Shown here: positions 23,401-34,100 of the stretch, one piece after another
How the letters are laid out: every line of letters starts with the position of its first letter
Position numbering within the stretch: position 1 is the stretch's first letter
Source of the DNA: Rhizophagus clarus
Lineage: Eukaryota > Glomeromycota > Glomeromycetes > Glomerales > Glomeraceae
Reading direction: 5' to 3'
Assembly: GCA_015698045.1 (NCBI GenBank)
Contig: BLAL01000178.1
Location: 930,001 to 994,000, forward strand
Length of the DNA: 64,000 nucleotides
Position numbers and translations under genes: made by a program
Notes under the pieces: generated by a model
Told to the model about the DNA's origin: nothing
The model's database searches: none
What the model saw: only the letters and a program-made list of their open reading frames with translations

Positions 23401-26400
23401 CATGACATTGTATCAGATGAGAAGATAAATTAATCAGTCCCAAAGCTTGGGAAAGATAAAGTATAGGGTTGGGGAGAGAACGGGAAAAATTAGCCTTATG
23501 TTTGACGAGTGAACGTATGGATCGTGTGGCAGCATAACAATCTGATGCTGAAAGATGGGTAACTTGCATGCGGTACTCAAGTTTAGGAATGAGCACCGAG
23601 TTATAAAGGTAAACCACTTGTTTAGCAGAGAGCTTGGCCAGACGAAGAGTGGCGGCAAAGGAATTACATTCGCTAGCGATTTGTTTTTTAACAAAATCGC
23701 GAGAGCCTTTAATATTAAACCATACCCCTAAAAAGCGAAATGAAGAAGTAATAGAGAGAGGAGTAACGAAAATGGAAGGAATATCGTTCAAAGACGATAA
23801 GGACAAGTGAAATTCCACAGGGAGAACAGCGGATGTAGTGGTTAAAGGCAATGAATTAGATATCAAGACATATTTCTGATGGTTAGCAGAAGTATTATTC
23901 AACGAGTAAAATTCTTCTGTGATTGATAACATATGCTCCAACCCAGCCTTCGAGGAAGAAATAAGAGTAGAATCATCCATAAAGACTAGGTTGTTGATAG
24001 AGATATCAGGAATAGAGACCGTGTTAGTGAAAAGTAAAGACGGAGACTGTAAAATGTAAGGATCCAGCATTTCAGATTTCAAAACAGTCAGAAGAGGATC
24101 GATGTTGATAACCCATAGGAGTGGGGAAATCACTTCGCCTTGGTCTATGCCGATGCGAACTCGGTAGGAGGAAGTCTCACCGTGAGCAGTAAACACCCGA
24201 TTTGAACGGTTCATAAACAGAGATAGTATAAGCGTGATGGTAGTCGCAGGTAGACGAATGCGTTCCAAAGCGAATTTCAACATAGTAAGGTTGACAGAGT
24301 CAAATGCTTTGGAGATGTCTTGCGATAAAATCCAGAGAGAAGAATTGGTGTGATTGGCATCATGAATGATGGACTCAAGAGTGATGATAGGATCACGGCA
24401 AGTACCTCCTGGTAGCCCCGCAAAATTGCCACCTTTAAGAACATTATGGGCAGCTAGAATGGTAGACAGGCGGTTGTAAAAAAGCTTAACAAAGGATTTC
24501 TGGATAACTTCCAGAAGTGTGATGGGGCGGGTATTTTTCAATTGACAGCGCCATTCATGCGGCTTGGGGATAGGAAAAACCATAGCTTGCCGCCAAAGAT
24601 CTGGAATGTCAGCAGAAGCAAAACATTTGCGGATCAGGATTAAAAGTAAAGAATTGGCAATAGGTCCCAAATGTTTGAGCATTTCATAGGTAATCATGGA
24701 AGGGCTGGGAGTTTTGCCATTAGGCATAGAAGAAACCGTAGAGAGCCATTCCTCTAAGGAAGGGGGAGACAATAGAGAACTATAGATATCAGGAGAAACT
24801 GAGTCCATGGGTGAATATTCAGAGCGCCATCAATCAGGTAAGGCTGATATAGACGAGGGTGGAGAGGATTTGATAGGAACTGCATATTGGAAGTGATTAA
24901 CCACAGCATCAGAAATATCTTTTGGATCCGTCAGCATTCAGCAACTGAGGGGTGGTAGGATGATCAATAAAGACGCGATCTAACACGATGCGATGACATG
25001 AGCGAGAAAGCGCCGAGTTAATAAATAAAGAGATGTCAGTATCAAAATTCAGGTCACGAGATGCAAGGTGAGCCTTGATAGAAGAATCCTGAAACTCTTT
25101 TTCTTTCAAAAGATGTAAGCCCCTTAAAGATTTAGAAGCATGTGAAAGAGTATGTAATAAAGAATTAAAATTATCTGACCGACAAGAAAGTAAAGTGGAA
25201 GGTAGAACAGGGACGGAGGAAAAAACGGATTTATACAAATTAAATATATTATTTAATCTAGTCAAATAGCTAGACCATTTACAGTCATGGGAAGAAGAAA
25301 GGGTATGCGGGTATTTACGTAATAATCTAATAGAGTGAAGAACTCGATTGAGGAAGCGGTAATGCTGTATCAGGGTTTCTAAATCTTTAGGGAGTTTAGG
25401 CGTATGGTCATTACCAACAGTACGTGCGGGTAGGATAGCATTGGCGCCAGCGATAATGTTAGTGTGTAAATATTCACATATACGATTAACGTGCCAAGAG
25501 GCAAAAACAACAGGAGAAATGTTACATAGGTTGTCAACATGAGCAGAAAGGTCATCCCATTGCGAGGGGGTAACCGAATCAAAAGAAAAGATACGACGAG
25601 AACGTCGTTGAAGCTACCGAGCACGTGCTGGCTTGAGAGAAGAAGATAAAAATGAAGAATCGTAATAGGTAATAACAGGATTATGATCAGAAAAACTAAG
25701 ATCACGCATGTCAAAAATGACAGAGGTGAGTATAAATCGTTTAAGAAGGGGACAAGACCAAACATAATCAATACGAGAGACAACATCCGCACGATGATAG
25801 GTACCCAAAGAGGTAGAGGAAAATTGATAGGAGTAAAATCAACATATCCATTCGTTAAAAGAAAATTAAAAAGGCGATGGATACGTTTAGAAGTGATTTG
25901 AGGTTGATTAAAAAATAGAGGGTAGAATTGATCTAGATGCATATTAAAATCACCACAAACTGCGTGATGAAAACCTAATCGTTTGGCGTCTGACAAGGCA
26001 AGAATAAGGAGGTCAATAGTGTCATCGCGCAAGGATTGATCAGAAGTGAGAGGGATATAAACAACAAAAATTCGAAGCTTAACGTTGCCTTTGAAGTAGA
26101 GGTCAACAAAAAGCAATCGTGATGAAAGTGAGGTATAAGTGTGAACATGAGAAGCCAAAGAATTTTCAATAAAGAGAGAAACACCCCCGGAAGAACGAAC
26201 ATGTTGGGAGGTGTCCAAAACAGAAGAAAAAACAGTATAGTTGGAAAGTTGTTTAGACAAAAAATGCACTTGTTTAGGATGTAGATGGGTGTCAACGACA
26301 CCCCCAAAGGAGATGTGTTTAAGGGAAAAGAAATCATTTAAAAGCTCGATCTTATTCTGTGAAAACATCTTAAGACCGTTAATGTTAAGGGAGGAAATAT

Positions 26401-29245
26401 TAAAGGAATTGCAGGGGGAGAGCGAAGGAGAAGTAGAAGAAAATAAAGAATCTTGTAAGGTAAGGTTATCTATGTCTATGGGGTTGGGGGGATTGCGAAC
26501 AAAGGAATCGTAATCAAAATTATTGTCCGTCATTATAGCACTATGATAAAATCAGACGGGAAAAGAATAAGGAGAAGGATAATTAATTAGAACCAGCTGT
26601 GTTAGCTGAGTCCGAGGAAAATGAAGAAGAGGCAATAGATCCAATAAAACCGCTAATAGAGTTGGCAAGCATATCCAATTTATTTTCAATAGCCGAATGT
26701 TTCGCATTAATGGCTTGAATTTCATCGTGAGTTTGGGTGGAAGAGGGAGCAGTGTGAGAAGTAGAAGATAATGAGGAAATATCAGGGATAGCAACAGGAG
26801 CGGAGATGGGAGCTCTAACTGGTCGTGAAGGAATGAAACCAGGAGATAAGAGGTTGAGAGTCATTTGTACGGGCGAAGCAGCTGGTCGAGAGGGTACCTG
26901 CTTGACAGTAGAGTCTAGTATAGCCGGTGCATCTACGAGCATATCTGAAGTCTGATTGGTGGCTGGGATGTCAGGCGAGGGCAGCAAGCCGAGGTGCTGC
27001 TCAATACGAGTCATATGTCTATCATTGAGCTCTAAGGCAGTGATACGGTCACGGACGTCAGCCATATCTTGTTGAAGAGATTTCAACAAGGATAAAATAT
27101 TAGCAGCCTCGTGAGGAGACATAGTAGTAGCCTGATCGGGTGGCGAAAGAGGAGGAGGAGAACGTAAGACCGTAAAAAAAGATACTGAACGGTCACGTTT
27201 ATCATTGGATTTAGAGCGATCCCGGCTAGGATTGTTATTAAGACGGGTGTTGGCCAAGGGTTTATGTGGCTGAAAGGATTGCGAATTGCCAGGACCTTTT
27301 GAGCGCGAGCGTGAACGAGAGCCAGAGCGTGAACGCTCTTTAGGTCGGGCAGGTTGGTTGATATTGAAGCGTTCTTTAAGTGCAGCCACCAGGTTTCTTC
27401 CCCTAGTACGACCTCTATCTTGGCGGTTTGGGCACTGACTGGGGGCACAGCCTAATTTGCCACATCTGTGGCAAAGTTTATTAGTATTATCTGGGAGGTT
27501 TCATTGCAAAGTATGGCCTCGGAAGCCGATAATCTGTTCCATAGCAGCATCCATGGTTTCTTGGGAATTGAACGTGACATAAGCCTATCACTTGAGTTTG
27601 TAGGAGTTTAGGGAGAGGGGAACATTGACGGCTTTAGCACCAAGATCTCTAATGAGGGAAGCCAGGTCGATGTCTTTGGTGTTAGGAGGTAATTGTGTGA
27701 GCGTAGCAACGAAGGCTCTGCGTGAGGATTTTTGATCAACTGTGTAATGACACGGGGTCACCCTGAGGCAGGTGGAGAAGCAGTAAACGGCCCATTGGGT
27801 GTCAAAGCGAGTAATAGAGAGGGCAGAATCGTAAATAATTCTGGCTTGTTGTACTTTGGCATTTTTCCTGGAGTAAACTCGACAGGATTGAATGTTACCG
27901 AATTTCTTGAAATAAGACATGATATTGTCTTTGGTTAAGAAGAAAGGGATATCAGTAACTTGGATGGCTCAGAGATCCTCATCACTCTGGAGCTGCTTAG
28001 GATCGTGGGCATGAAATACAAGGTCTGGGAACTGTTGATGAGCAGCACCAACACATGCGTCACGGGCCTCCTTAGATTGGAAATGAATAACGAGACGTTT
28101 GGCATCACCAGAACCAGTCATTCAAGCTCTACCAGTATACGATTCGTACATTTCTAAAAAGGTATTGTTGACGGCCTCAATCAGAGCCTTATTTGTAGCG
28201 AAGTTTTTTAAAGTTTCAGGGGCAGAGTTGGGGGCAGCCGCAGCTTGAAAATCATTTCTGTCGATGGAGAAGGTTGGTGATTGAACAAGGAATTGATCAA
28301 CCGGGGGATCATCATCAGTAGCCTTATCAGGCGACGCGTTAGGGGGGGATGCAGGAGTCATTGTTCTAGCATGCATGGACACGTTAAGACCATCAGACGC
28401 GTTATCGATAGGCGCAGAAAGAGCTGCAGCCATATTCGGATGGGAGGAGAGAGAAGCTGAAGCAGTATTATTTTCTTTAGAAGGAGAAGAGGGACCTTCC
28501 ACTTCAACGTCAGCCGCTGGGCTGGCAACGACATCTTCATCCATAGCTTGTTCAGAGATAGTTCTAGAGCGTTTTTGCTAGACAGTGTTCTCACCGTCAG
28601 AACCAGAGTTATCAGAGTTATTATTGTTATTTCGTTATTCTTGGCGGCTGGCCTTCCTACTATTAGGATTATAGGAGCCGCGGCCTCGTCTAGCAACGTT
28701 ATTAGGCATATTCGAGGGCTTTTGGGTAGGGAAAACTATAAGTTTTTATGAAAAAAGTGTTAGCTAAAAAAATGGACAGAGTGATCAGCGGAAAAAAGGA
28801 GCACAGATCGTTCAGAATTTAAATTCAAATTAACCAATCCATTTAATTGAATCAGAATAAATAGAATATTTCGGACGAGAGTTTCTGGGCAACAGTGCAG
28901 CCAAAAGTGGAGGAACCTTGTCAGGGATTACCATGTAAGTAAATAAATAAAATTACATTCATATAAATTAAATGTATTTATCGAATATTCAAACTGATTT
29001 TGATATTTAGAACTATGTCCTTTATCGTAATGGTAACCCTGGGCGGTGGCTGTGGACGCGTACTGGCCAAAGATATTATCGCGAATTTAGAACGAGATTT
29101 TGGGAGAGGTCGGGTAATTATACTATAATAAAATTTATAATTAATATTTACGTTCATGTTTTAAATTTGATAAATTTGATCAATTTTAGTCACGCGTGAT
29201 GATCGTAGGAGAAGGAGAAACTTACCTACATATCGTAGAAGATAA
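20427..29245 (+). CDS. Myb/SANT-like (trihelix-type) DNA-binding protein, with LINE in intron 1
   Basis: Exons 20427-20584, 28865-28934, 29011-29113 and 29190-29245 join in frame (158 + 70 + 103 + 56 = 387 nt) to a 128-residue protein. It reads MPRHTRSHRSH, then the domain core VHWNWAMMDELVDIRRDRN, GRSRYDFWDSVANR, then across the intron IFRTRVSGQQCSQKW and RNLVRDYH, then YRNGNPGRWLWTRTG, and a basic end RDDRRRRRNLPTYRRR. Trp spacing and the GRSR-FW and GQQC-QKWRNL motifs are those of SANT/trihelix-like domains. Intron 1 is 8.28 kb because an antisense LINE lies in it; without the LINE it would be about 90 nt. The frame is intact. It is carried on a transposon and likely serves it or is a captured host gene. 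Confidence 0.72.
20891..24808 (-). CDS. LINE ORF2, reverse transcriptase and RNase H part (1305 codons, uninterrupted)
   Basis: Open from the ATG at 24808 to the stop at 20891; the true protein would start upstream in the endonuclease part. Reverse transcriptase: KTPSPSMITYEMLKHLG, PIPKPHEW, NTRPITLLE, LSQDISKAFDSVN with the first Asp, GIDQGEVISPLLW, and the catalytic box FMDD (NLVFMDDSTLI) where F/Y-A-D-D is usual. RNase H: YYTDGS, RTEAAAIYAAL, IYTDSQAAIDGL and VKGHDGNYWNEFADSLAN supply the D-E-D-H/D set. A Cys/His-containing tail follows (LTCRSCRDRMEDLMHLILC). It would copy element RNA at the nicked target and remove the RNA strand. No stop or frameshift in 3.9 kb, in contrast to the rest of the element. 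Confidence 0.9.
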   Translation of the reverse strand: MDSVSPDIYSSLLSPPSLEEWLSTVSSMPNGKTPSPSMITYEMLKHLGPIANSLLLILIRKCFASADIPDLWRQAMVFPIPKPHEWRCQLKNTRPITLLEVIQKSFVKLFYNRLSTILAAHNVLKGGNFAGLPGGTCRDPIITLESIIHDANHTNSSLWILSQDISKAFDSVNLTMLKFALERIRLPATTITLILSLFMNRSNRVFTAHGETSSYRVRIGIDQGEVISPLLWVINIDPLLTVLKSEMLDPYILQSPSLLFTNTVSIPDISINNLVFMDDSTLISSSKAGLEHMLSITEEFYSLNNTSANHQKYVLISNSLPLTTTSAVLPVEFHLSLSSLNDIPSIFVTPLSITSSFRFLGVWFNIKGSRDFVKKQIASECNSFAATLRLAKLSAKQVVYLYNSVLIPKLEYRMQVTHLSASDCYAATRSIRSLVKHKANFSRSLPNPILYLSQALGLINLSSHLIQCHVNNLFLMANSSSPFIQRLFIYRLMLIQFRFLIPISPLMVDDWSLWSNMNIFKCDYIVCTIASMVSTPFRLQHAHSSSTLSDLTLPGHTPLYSCMSPHVFKTSLKVLQKRHLYYLSQLIVPSGSHLISWTVYRTAYIAQLADKRGRSLPHKWYLDIKTHTTLPGSHDQLSDQYVRPPSINSSIVLLPGATTTQKNRHWLVTLDGNSAPLFGKQLSVQPKKDTCVIVHWISDCLSSPGDVIHLRPCPGYDAHVPFPSAHKYTAVQPRCTFKISLLRSMILPTNSARIRQSTSDVLSPFTWADLSIIVTPYYRRLDLLPDFSSSSFVVVDDPTVAPPVDDQFLLSSPVSLPSGSHYRYYTDGSLINLGTPEVSMGWSWVQLIPDAGYLNSVAAYTHGTIRNWPSSTRTEAAAIYAALSVTPANSTVTIYTDSQAAIDGLRLCASSSYSNSRLFYKTTNFELWASIERFIHTKSLVVSPVKVKGHDGNYWNEFADSLANSAHHSDMAPLLPVDAYTSSHPVRLVYDNVVCESNPRRLFKLHFQATFLKDLLSLKRFQFVYCLYDKDDYVVDWELTWFTLNFTPAHDASFQASHAARHYTFKFKLFLDDLPLLEKLKVTRSDLYIDLLTCRSCRDRMEDLMHLILCTKRRSVMHQILQSYQNHLFFKLCEAGDLADQDPTPLLRKLSSLSCWTISSSNWSSYALIRGCLPAMFIDLFVELSIPRPSAMKVVAAIHNNFIQKLRTRIWNPRTYDKCKWEDAMNITLKLKTTSRPSNLPATSYVPYSSLPPPTHLVTSRDSEVDWIRNSMIQDLPWYKHLSGFMGRLTVLLNNSFCRMGCRFL
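24832..26533 (-). pseudogene. LINE ORF2, endonuclease part (frameshifted)
   Basis: From ATG 26533: FNISSLNINGLKMFSQNKIE, FGGVVDTHLH, VCGDFNMHLDQF are the APE-type endonuclease motifs. Around 25820 the frame changes and continues as RADVVSRIDYVWSC and SDHNPVITYYDSS, so the Asp/His catalytic end is present. A TAG follows near 25612, the frame changes again around 24920, and a TGA lies near 24835, just before the reverse transcriptase. Two frame changes and two stops therefore separate the endonuclease from the intact downstream part. The enzyme would nick target DNA to prime reverse transcription. Confidence 0.8.
26583..28709 (-). pseudogene. LINE ORF1: RRM domains, zinc knuckle, SR-rich tail (seven stops, no frameshift)
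   Basis: The frame from ATG 28709 to the stop at 26583 (709 codons) stays the same throughout, but has in-frame stops at 28635, 28578, 28122, 27969, 27588, 27585 and 27501 (lowest coordinate of each). Products in order: basic start MPNNVARRGRGSYNPNSRKA, acidic Ala/Ser-rich part, an RRM-like stretch (AKRLVIHFQSKEARDACVG), a second one (IQVTDIPFFLTKDNIMSYFK), a Cys-rich knuckle (CHRCGKLGCAPSQC, with Cys where His is usual), an Arg-Ser-rich segment and a helical end. ORF1 proteins of such LINEs bind element RNA. Each stop can be explained by one C-to-T or G-to-A change (CGA, CAA, CAG, TGG). Confidence 0.82.
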
Positions 29246-29661
29246 TTATTTTTATTTTTTTATTTATTAAGTGAGTAGCTAGGCCCAGTCCGTACCAAAT
29301 ATCGGCTGGAGACTCACGTTTTTTTTGGACTGTGACTGATACTGACATCCACGCCGTACAGCCTGGGTACTATTTTATAAAATAGTAGCGAACAAGTATC
29401 AAATGTGTATTTTTTTATTAAGTTATAATAAAAATTAGAATTTACTTTAATTTTAACATAAAAATTGTAAATGATAAAAAATTCGTAAATAAAAATAAAT
29501 TTGTTTTCCCAAACTTAAAAAAAAAGGTGTTTATATAAAAGAAAAGGTGTTTATATTATTTTTGATTATTCAATAGTATCACATGCCCCTTGTATACGTT
29601 CTACTGCATACGCAGCTTTAACGATCGAATAGTAATATTAAATTTTCGAAATATTTTAACT

Positions 29662-30040
29662 GTAATATTACGCAGGTTTACAGTCTCGTAAATTTTCGAA
29701 ATATTTTAATCGTAATATTACGCAGGTTTACAATCTCGTAAATTTTTGAAATATTTTAACCGTAATATTACGCAGGTTTACAATCTCGTAAATTTTCGAA
29801 ATATTTTAACCGTAATATTACGCAGGTTTACAGTCTCGTAAATTTTCGAAATATTTCAACCATAATATTACGCAGGTTTACAGTTTCGTAAATTTGCAGA
29901 ATATTTTGACCGTAATATTACGCAGGTTTACAGTTTCGTAAATTTTCAAAATATTTCAACCGTAATATTACGCAGGTTTACAGTCTCGTAAATTTTTGAA
30001 ATATTTTGACTGTAATATTGCGTAAATCTTACGATATTGA
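29662..30040 (-). repeat. 50-bp tandem repeat, 7-8 units
   Basis: GTAATATTACGCAGGTTTAC starts at 29662, 29712, 29762, 29812, 29912, 29962 with the same unit (one base changed) at 29862; period is exactly 50 bp. Units contain ATTTTCGAAATATTTT, a palindrome. It is the subterminal repeat of the right end of the SANT element. Confidence 0.88.
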
Positions 30041-31158
30041 AAACTTGCGTAATATTTTGACCGTAATATCACATAAATCTTACGAAATTGTAAACTTATG
30101 TAATATTTTGAAATTTTTCGAAATATTATGCCATAAACTTTCGTAAACTTACAAAATCGTAAACTTACGCAATTTTTCGCCCTATAAAATTTCCTGATGT
30201 ATTATTAAAGAACGAAATTATCAAATTGTGAAGAAAATCAATAGTTTACGCTAATTATAAGACAACATAATTGGATTTATTATATTAAAGCTATTGCCAA
30301 ACTCCTTTTTCAAGTGTGGAGTGCGTTCATCAACGCAAAATTTATTAAAACAAAAATTTGCGAAATAATTTAAAGAATGTTAATAATGTTGTGTAACCTG
30401 TAATTTAATTTCTAAAATTTTAATAAAGATTTATAACTTATCGAAACCGTTTATTTTTTTAAAAAAAATCCAGTAAACTTTTATGCAACCGGATATTTAT
30501 CCGTAAAACTTATGATTTATCCGTTTCTCTGACTATTCCAATTAGTTGTCAAAACCATTATGCAAATTATTTCGATCAGATCAATTAATTTTCTAATATA
30601 AAAGTCCTTTAGTTTCCCACCAGCCTATATACAACCGTTATAAAATACATATATTATATGTTGTCTGTCGTATAGCCGTTGCTTCCTTTTCATCAACAGA
30701 TTTATCGTTAGCTGCTTTACTTTCCTTACAGATTACCAAAATCGCTGATGGGCTAAGTAAAAGTGAATGCATAAGAAAATTGTTCGATCAGTTCAATTGA
30801 GACTATAATATAAATTTCTTTAATTTTTCACCGCCTTGAAAATCATTCTTACCATCTTTTTTTTTAGCGAGACTTTACGAAAAGTAATTACAGAGATCTT
30901 TTGTTGTTTTTTACTCTCCCTTGCATATTATGTATCGAATTGGATCCCAATAAACTGTAATCAAATAATCTATTATAATTAATAAAAAGTGTTATAAACT
31001 TTTAATTAATGACTTAAATGAATTTGAAAAAGTTTACCTCCATTTTCCATGTGTAATGCCTATATTTCCGTGTTGATGTGTTCGTGATTCTATACTTTCG
31101 CAAAACGCGATACTTTTTCCAAAATGCGCGATTTAGCCAATACCCGCCTAAAACTCAG

Positions 31159-34100
31159 ATGACACCTGAACAAGAAGCAGCCGAAACACCTCAACTACGT
31201 CAAAGAAGGTTAACTAAAGAGAGGCAAACCCGTTTCAGAAAAAGGCAAAAGAATAATGAAAGGGGAACGGATGAATTAGGCTGTGTAGATAATGGGATAA
31301 CCCGTCATGAATTGGGAAGAATGGATCAAACCTGCGTACATTGTGGTGCTAAATTTTGGTTGGAGGAAAAAGATCATAACAGTAGCCACGCATCTCCAAC
31401 ATTTTCGTTTTGCTGTGCCCATGGCAAGGTTCTTCTGCCGCATTTGCATGAACCACCACCATATTTGCTGAATCTGTATACTTCGTCGGAATGTGATGCA
31501 ATTTCATTCCACAAAAACATTAGACGTTATAACAATGTTTTGGCATGTACTTCATTTGGAGCAAGTATAGATACAATTCCCGGTCAAGGTATATCTAATT
31601 TCCGTATTCATGGCCAAGTTTACCATCTGATTGGTTCATTGCTGCCAGAAGAAGGCCAACAGCCGGCATTTGCTCAATTGTATATCTACGACTCTGAGCA
31701 TGAAAATGAACACCGAAATAACGTTATACAGGAATTGGATAATGAAATCCTACAGAATCTGCTGAAGATGTTGGATGAATGTAATCCATATATCCAAAAT
31801 TTTCGACACATAAGAGACCTTATCAAGACGAACACACCTGGTGAAATTTTTATGATCATTCATGGTGATAGAACACGAGATCCCCATCACTATAATGCTC
31901 CCACTGCTTCTGAAGTTGCTGCAATTATGGTTGGTAATGGTTATGAGCTGCATACAACTAATCGAGACATTCTTCTTCGAATGCATGATGGATGTCTGCA
32001 AAGAATATCAGAAATTCATCCATCATACGATCCTCTTCATTATATATTATTATTTCCAAGAGGTGATGATGGATGGCATGTAGATGTACCTCTTATAGGT
32101 GCTACAAAAGAGAAAGAGTAACTGCAATGCAATTCTACTCTTACAGACTGCAGATTAGAGATGGTGATTGGCTTCAAAGAGCAGGTCGTTTATATCAACA
32201 GTACATTATTGATCAATATGCTAAAGTGGAGCAAAATCGATTGAATTACCTGAGACATAACCAAGCATCTCTTCGCACTGATTTGTATAATGGTGTTTCA
32301 GATGCAATCCACACTGGAGATAGTACACAAGTTGGTCAGCGAATAATCCTTCCTTCCTCATTTGCTGGTGGTCCGCGTCAAATGTACCAGCTATATCAGG
32401 ATGCAATGACCATTGTGAGTTATTTTGGAAAGCCTGACCTCTTTGTAACTTTCACATGTAATCCCAAATGGCCTGAAATTACCAGGGAATTATTACCTCA
32501 TCAAAGTGCTGTTGATAGGCCTGACTTGACGGCTCGCATATTTCATATAAAACTGCAGGAGCTATTAAAAGATCTGTTATAGAGAAATTGCCTTGGTAAA
32601 ATCATCGCGTATATATATATGATAGAATTCCAGAAACGCGGTCTGCCTCATGCCCACTTTTTGCTTATACTAGCCCCAGAGGATAAATTACGATCTACAG
32701 ATAATTACGATTCTATCGTTTCTGCCGAGATTCCAAATCCTGTAACACATCCACTTGCTTATGAAACTGTTTCAAAAATGATGATGCATGGACCATGTGG
32801 TGTAATAAACCCAGCTGCACCATGTATGAAGGATGGTGTATGCCAAAAACATTACCCTAAAAGTTTTCATGAAAATACTCAAAAAGATAATAATGGCTAC
32901 CCTACTTACCGCAGACGCAATAATGGTTGCTTTGTTGAAATTAGCAATGGATTTCGATTAGACAACAGATGGGTTGTGCCACATAATGTTGATTTGGTTA
33001 CAAAACATAATGCCCATATTAATGTGGAAATTTGCAGTTCTGTATTATCAATTAAATACCTGTATAAGTATGTTTATAAGGGGCATGATCGAGCTACCAT
33101 AACATTGTATCATGAAAATATTCAACGAATCTTAGACCATCAGGCTGAACCGATTGATGAGATTAAGCTGTATCTGGATGCGAGATATGTGTCAGCTTCT
33201 GAAAGCATTTGGCGCATTTTCCATTACAGGATGCATGGTCGCTCACCAAAAGTACAAAGGCTTGCTGTCCATCTCCCAAATCATCAGTATATTACTTTTC
33301 AGGATGGAGAAGATCTTCAGGATGTTATAGATCGTGCTAATTCGCGTAAAACCACACTAACGGCTTGGTTCCAGGAAAATATGGATAATGATGCAGCACG
33401 TATGTATACATATGGAGAATTTCCAAACTATTATACTTGGGATATGAAACAACATATGTGGAGACCCCGCAAAACTGCTACAATTATGATTGGTAGGATT
33501 TACATGGTGCAGCCTTCAGAAGGTGAAAGATATTACCTCTGCATCTTACTTACCCATGTTAGGGGTGCAACTAGCTTTGAAAACTTGAAAACTATCGATG
33601 GGTATACGTGTGGAAGTTTCAAAGAAGCCTGCATTCGCCTGTCTCTTCTTCAAGATGATGATGAATGGAATGCATGTTTACTTGAAGCAAGTGCCATACA
33701 ATCAGGAAAACAATTGCGACATCTTTTTGTCTCTATTCTCCTTTTCTGTCAGCCAGTGAATCCTGAAATATTGTGGAATGATCATAAGGTAGCCTTATGT
33801 GAAGATATTTGCTATCAAAATCATGTGTTAATACAATCCCAAAATGATAACATACCTGATATAATTGAACGTGAGGCTCTCTATCAATTGGAAGATATTC
33901 TTTTACTTAATGGAAAATTGCTAAAAAATTTTCCAAATATGCCAATTCCTCCAACAAAAACTTCAAATATTAATTATTATAATGAGGATTGGACCAATTA
34001 ATCTGTGAAGAATGATCGTATGATATTGCGCAACTTAGAAATGACCTCTTATGAAATATCCCTCTACTAAACGATGATCAACGTAATATATACGAGGCTG

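Larger units (their letters stand above)
20640..28814 (-). mobile_element. LINE retrotransposon, RRM/zinc-knuckle ORF1 and EN-RT-RNase H ORF2
   Basis: The flanks carry the 15-bp word AGAATTTAAATTCAA at 20625-20639 and 28814-28828, a probable target-site duplication (the boundary may be off by a base, and the word is itself AT-rich). Order on the minus strand: 105 bp leader, ORF1 (28709-26583), endonuclease part (26533 on), reverse transcriptase and RNase H (to 20891), and a 250-bp tail ending without poly(A) (GCCGCGTTTGCC). APE-type endonuclease plus RNase H places it with the I/Tad-like LINEs of fungi in a broad sense. ORF1 and the endonuclease part are broken, so this copy is dead for autonomous movement. 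Confidence 0.85.
18283..30199 (+). mobile_element. TIR element carrying a SANT-like gene, nested in the Helitron
   Basis: CATCAGGAAATTTTATAG at 18283 recurs inverted, ending at 30199; similarity of the ends extends to about 45 bp (GCGAAAA.TTGCG.AAG). Both ends are followed inward by CGTAATATTACG/CGTAAATTTTCG-type subterminal repeats. The element is 11.9 kb, or 3.7 kb without the LINE. Flanks read ATA|...|TAT, compatible with a TA target duplication but too short to prove it. It holds the SANT gene and no transposase that I can recognise. PIF/Harbinger elements carry a Myb/SANT-like partner protein, so a derivative of such an element is possible (inference). Confidence 0.6.

Noticed and set aside
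29260..29400. Possible structured RNA or tRNA after the SANT gene
   Set aside because: Some GC-richer words are present, but I could not draw a cloverleaf or a consistent stem set.
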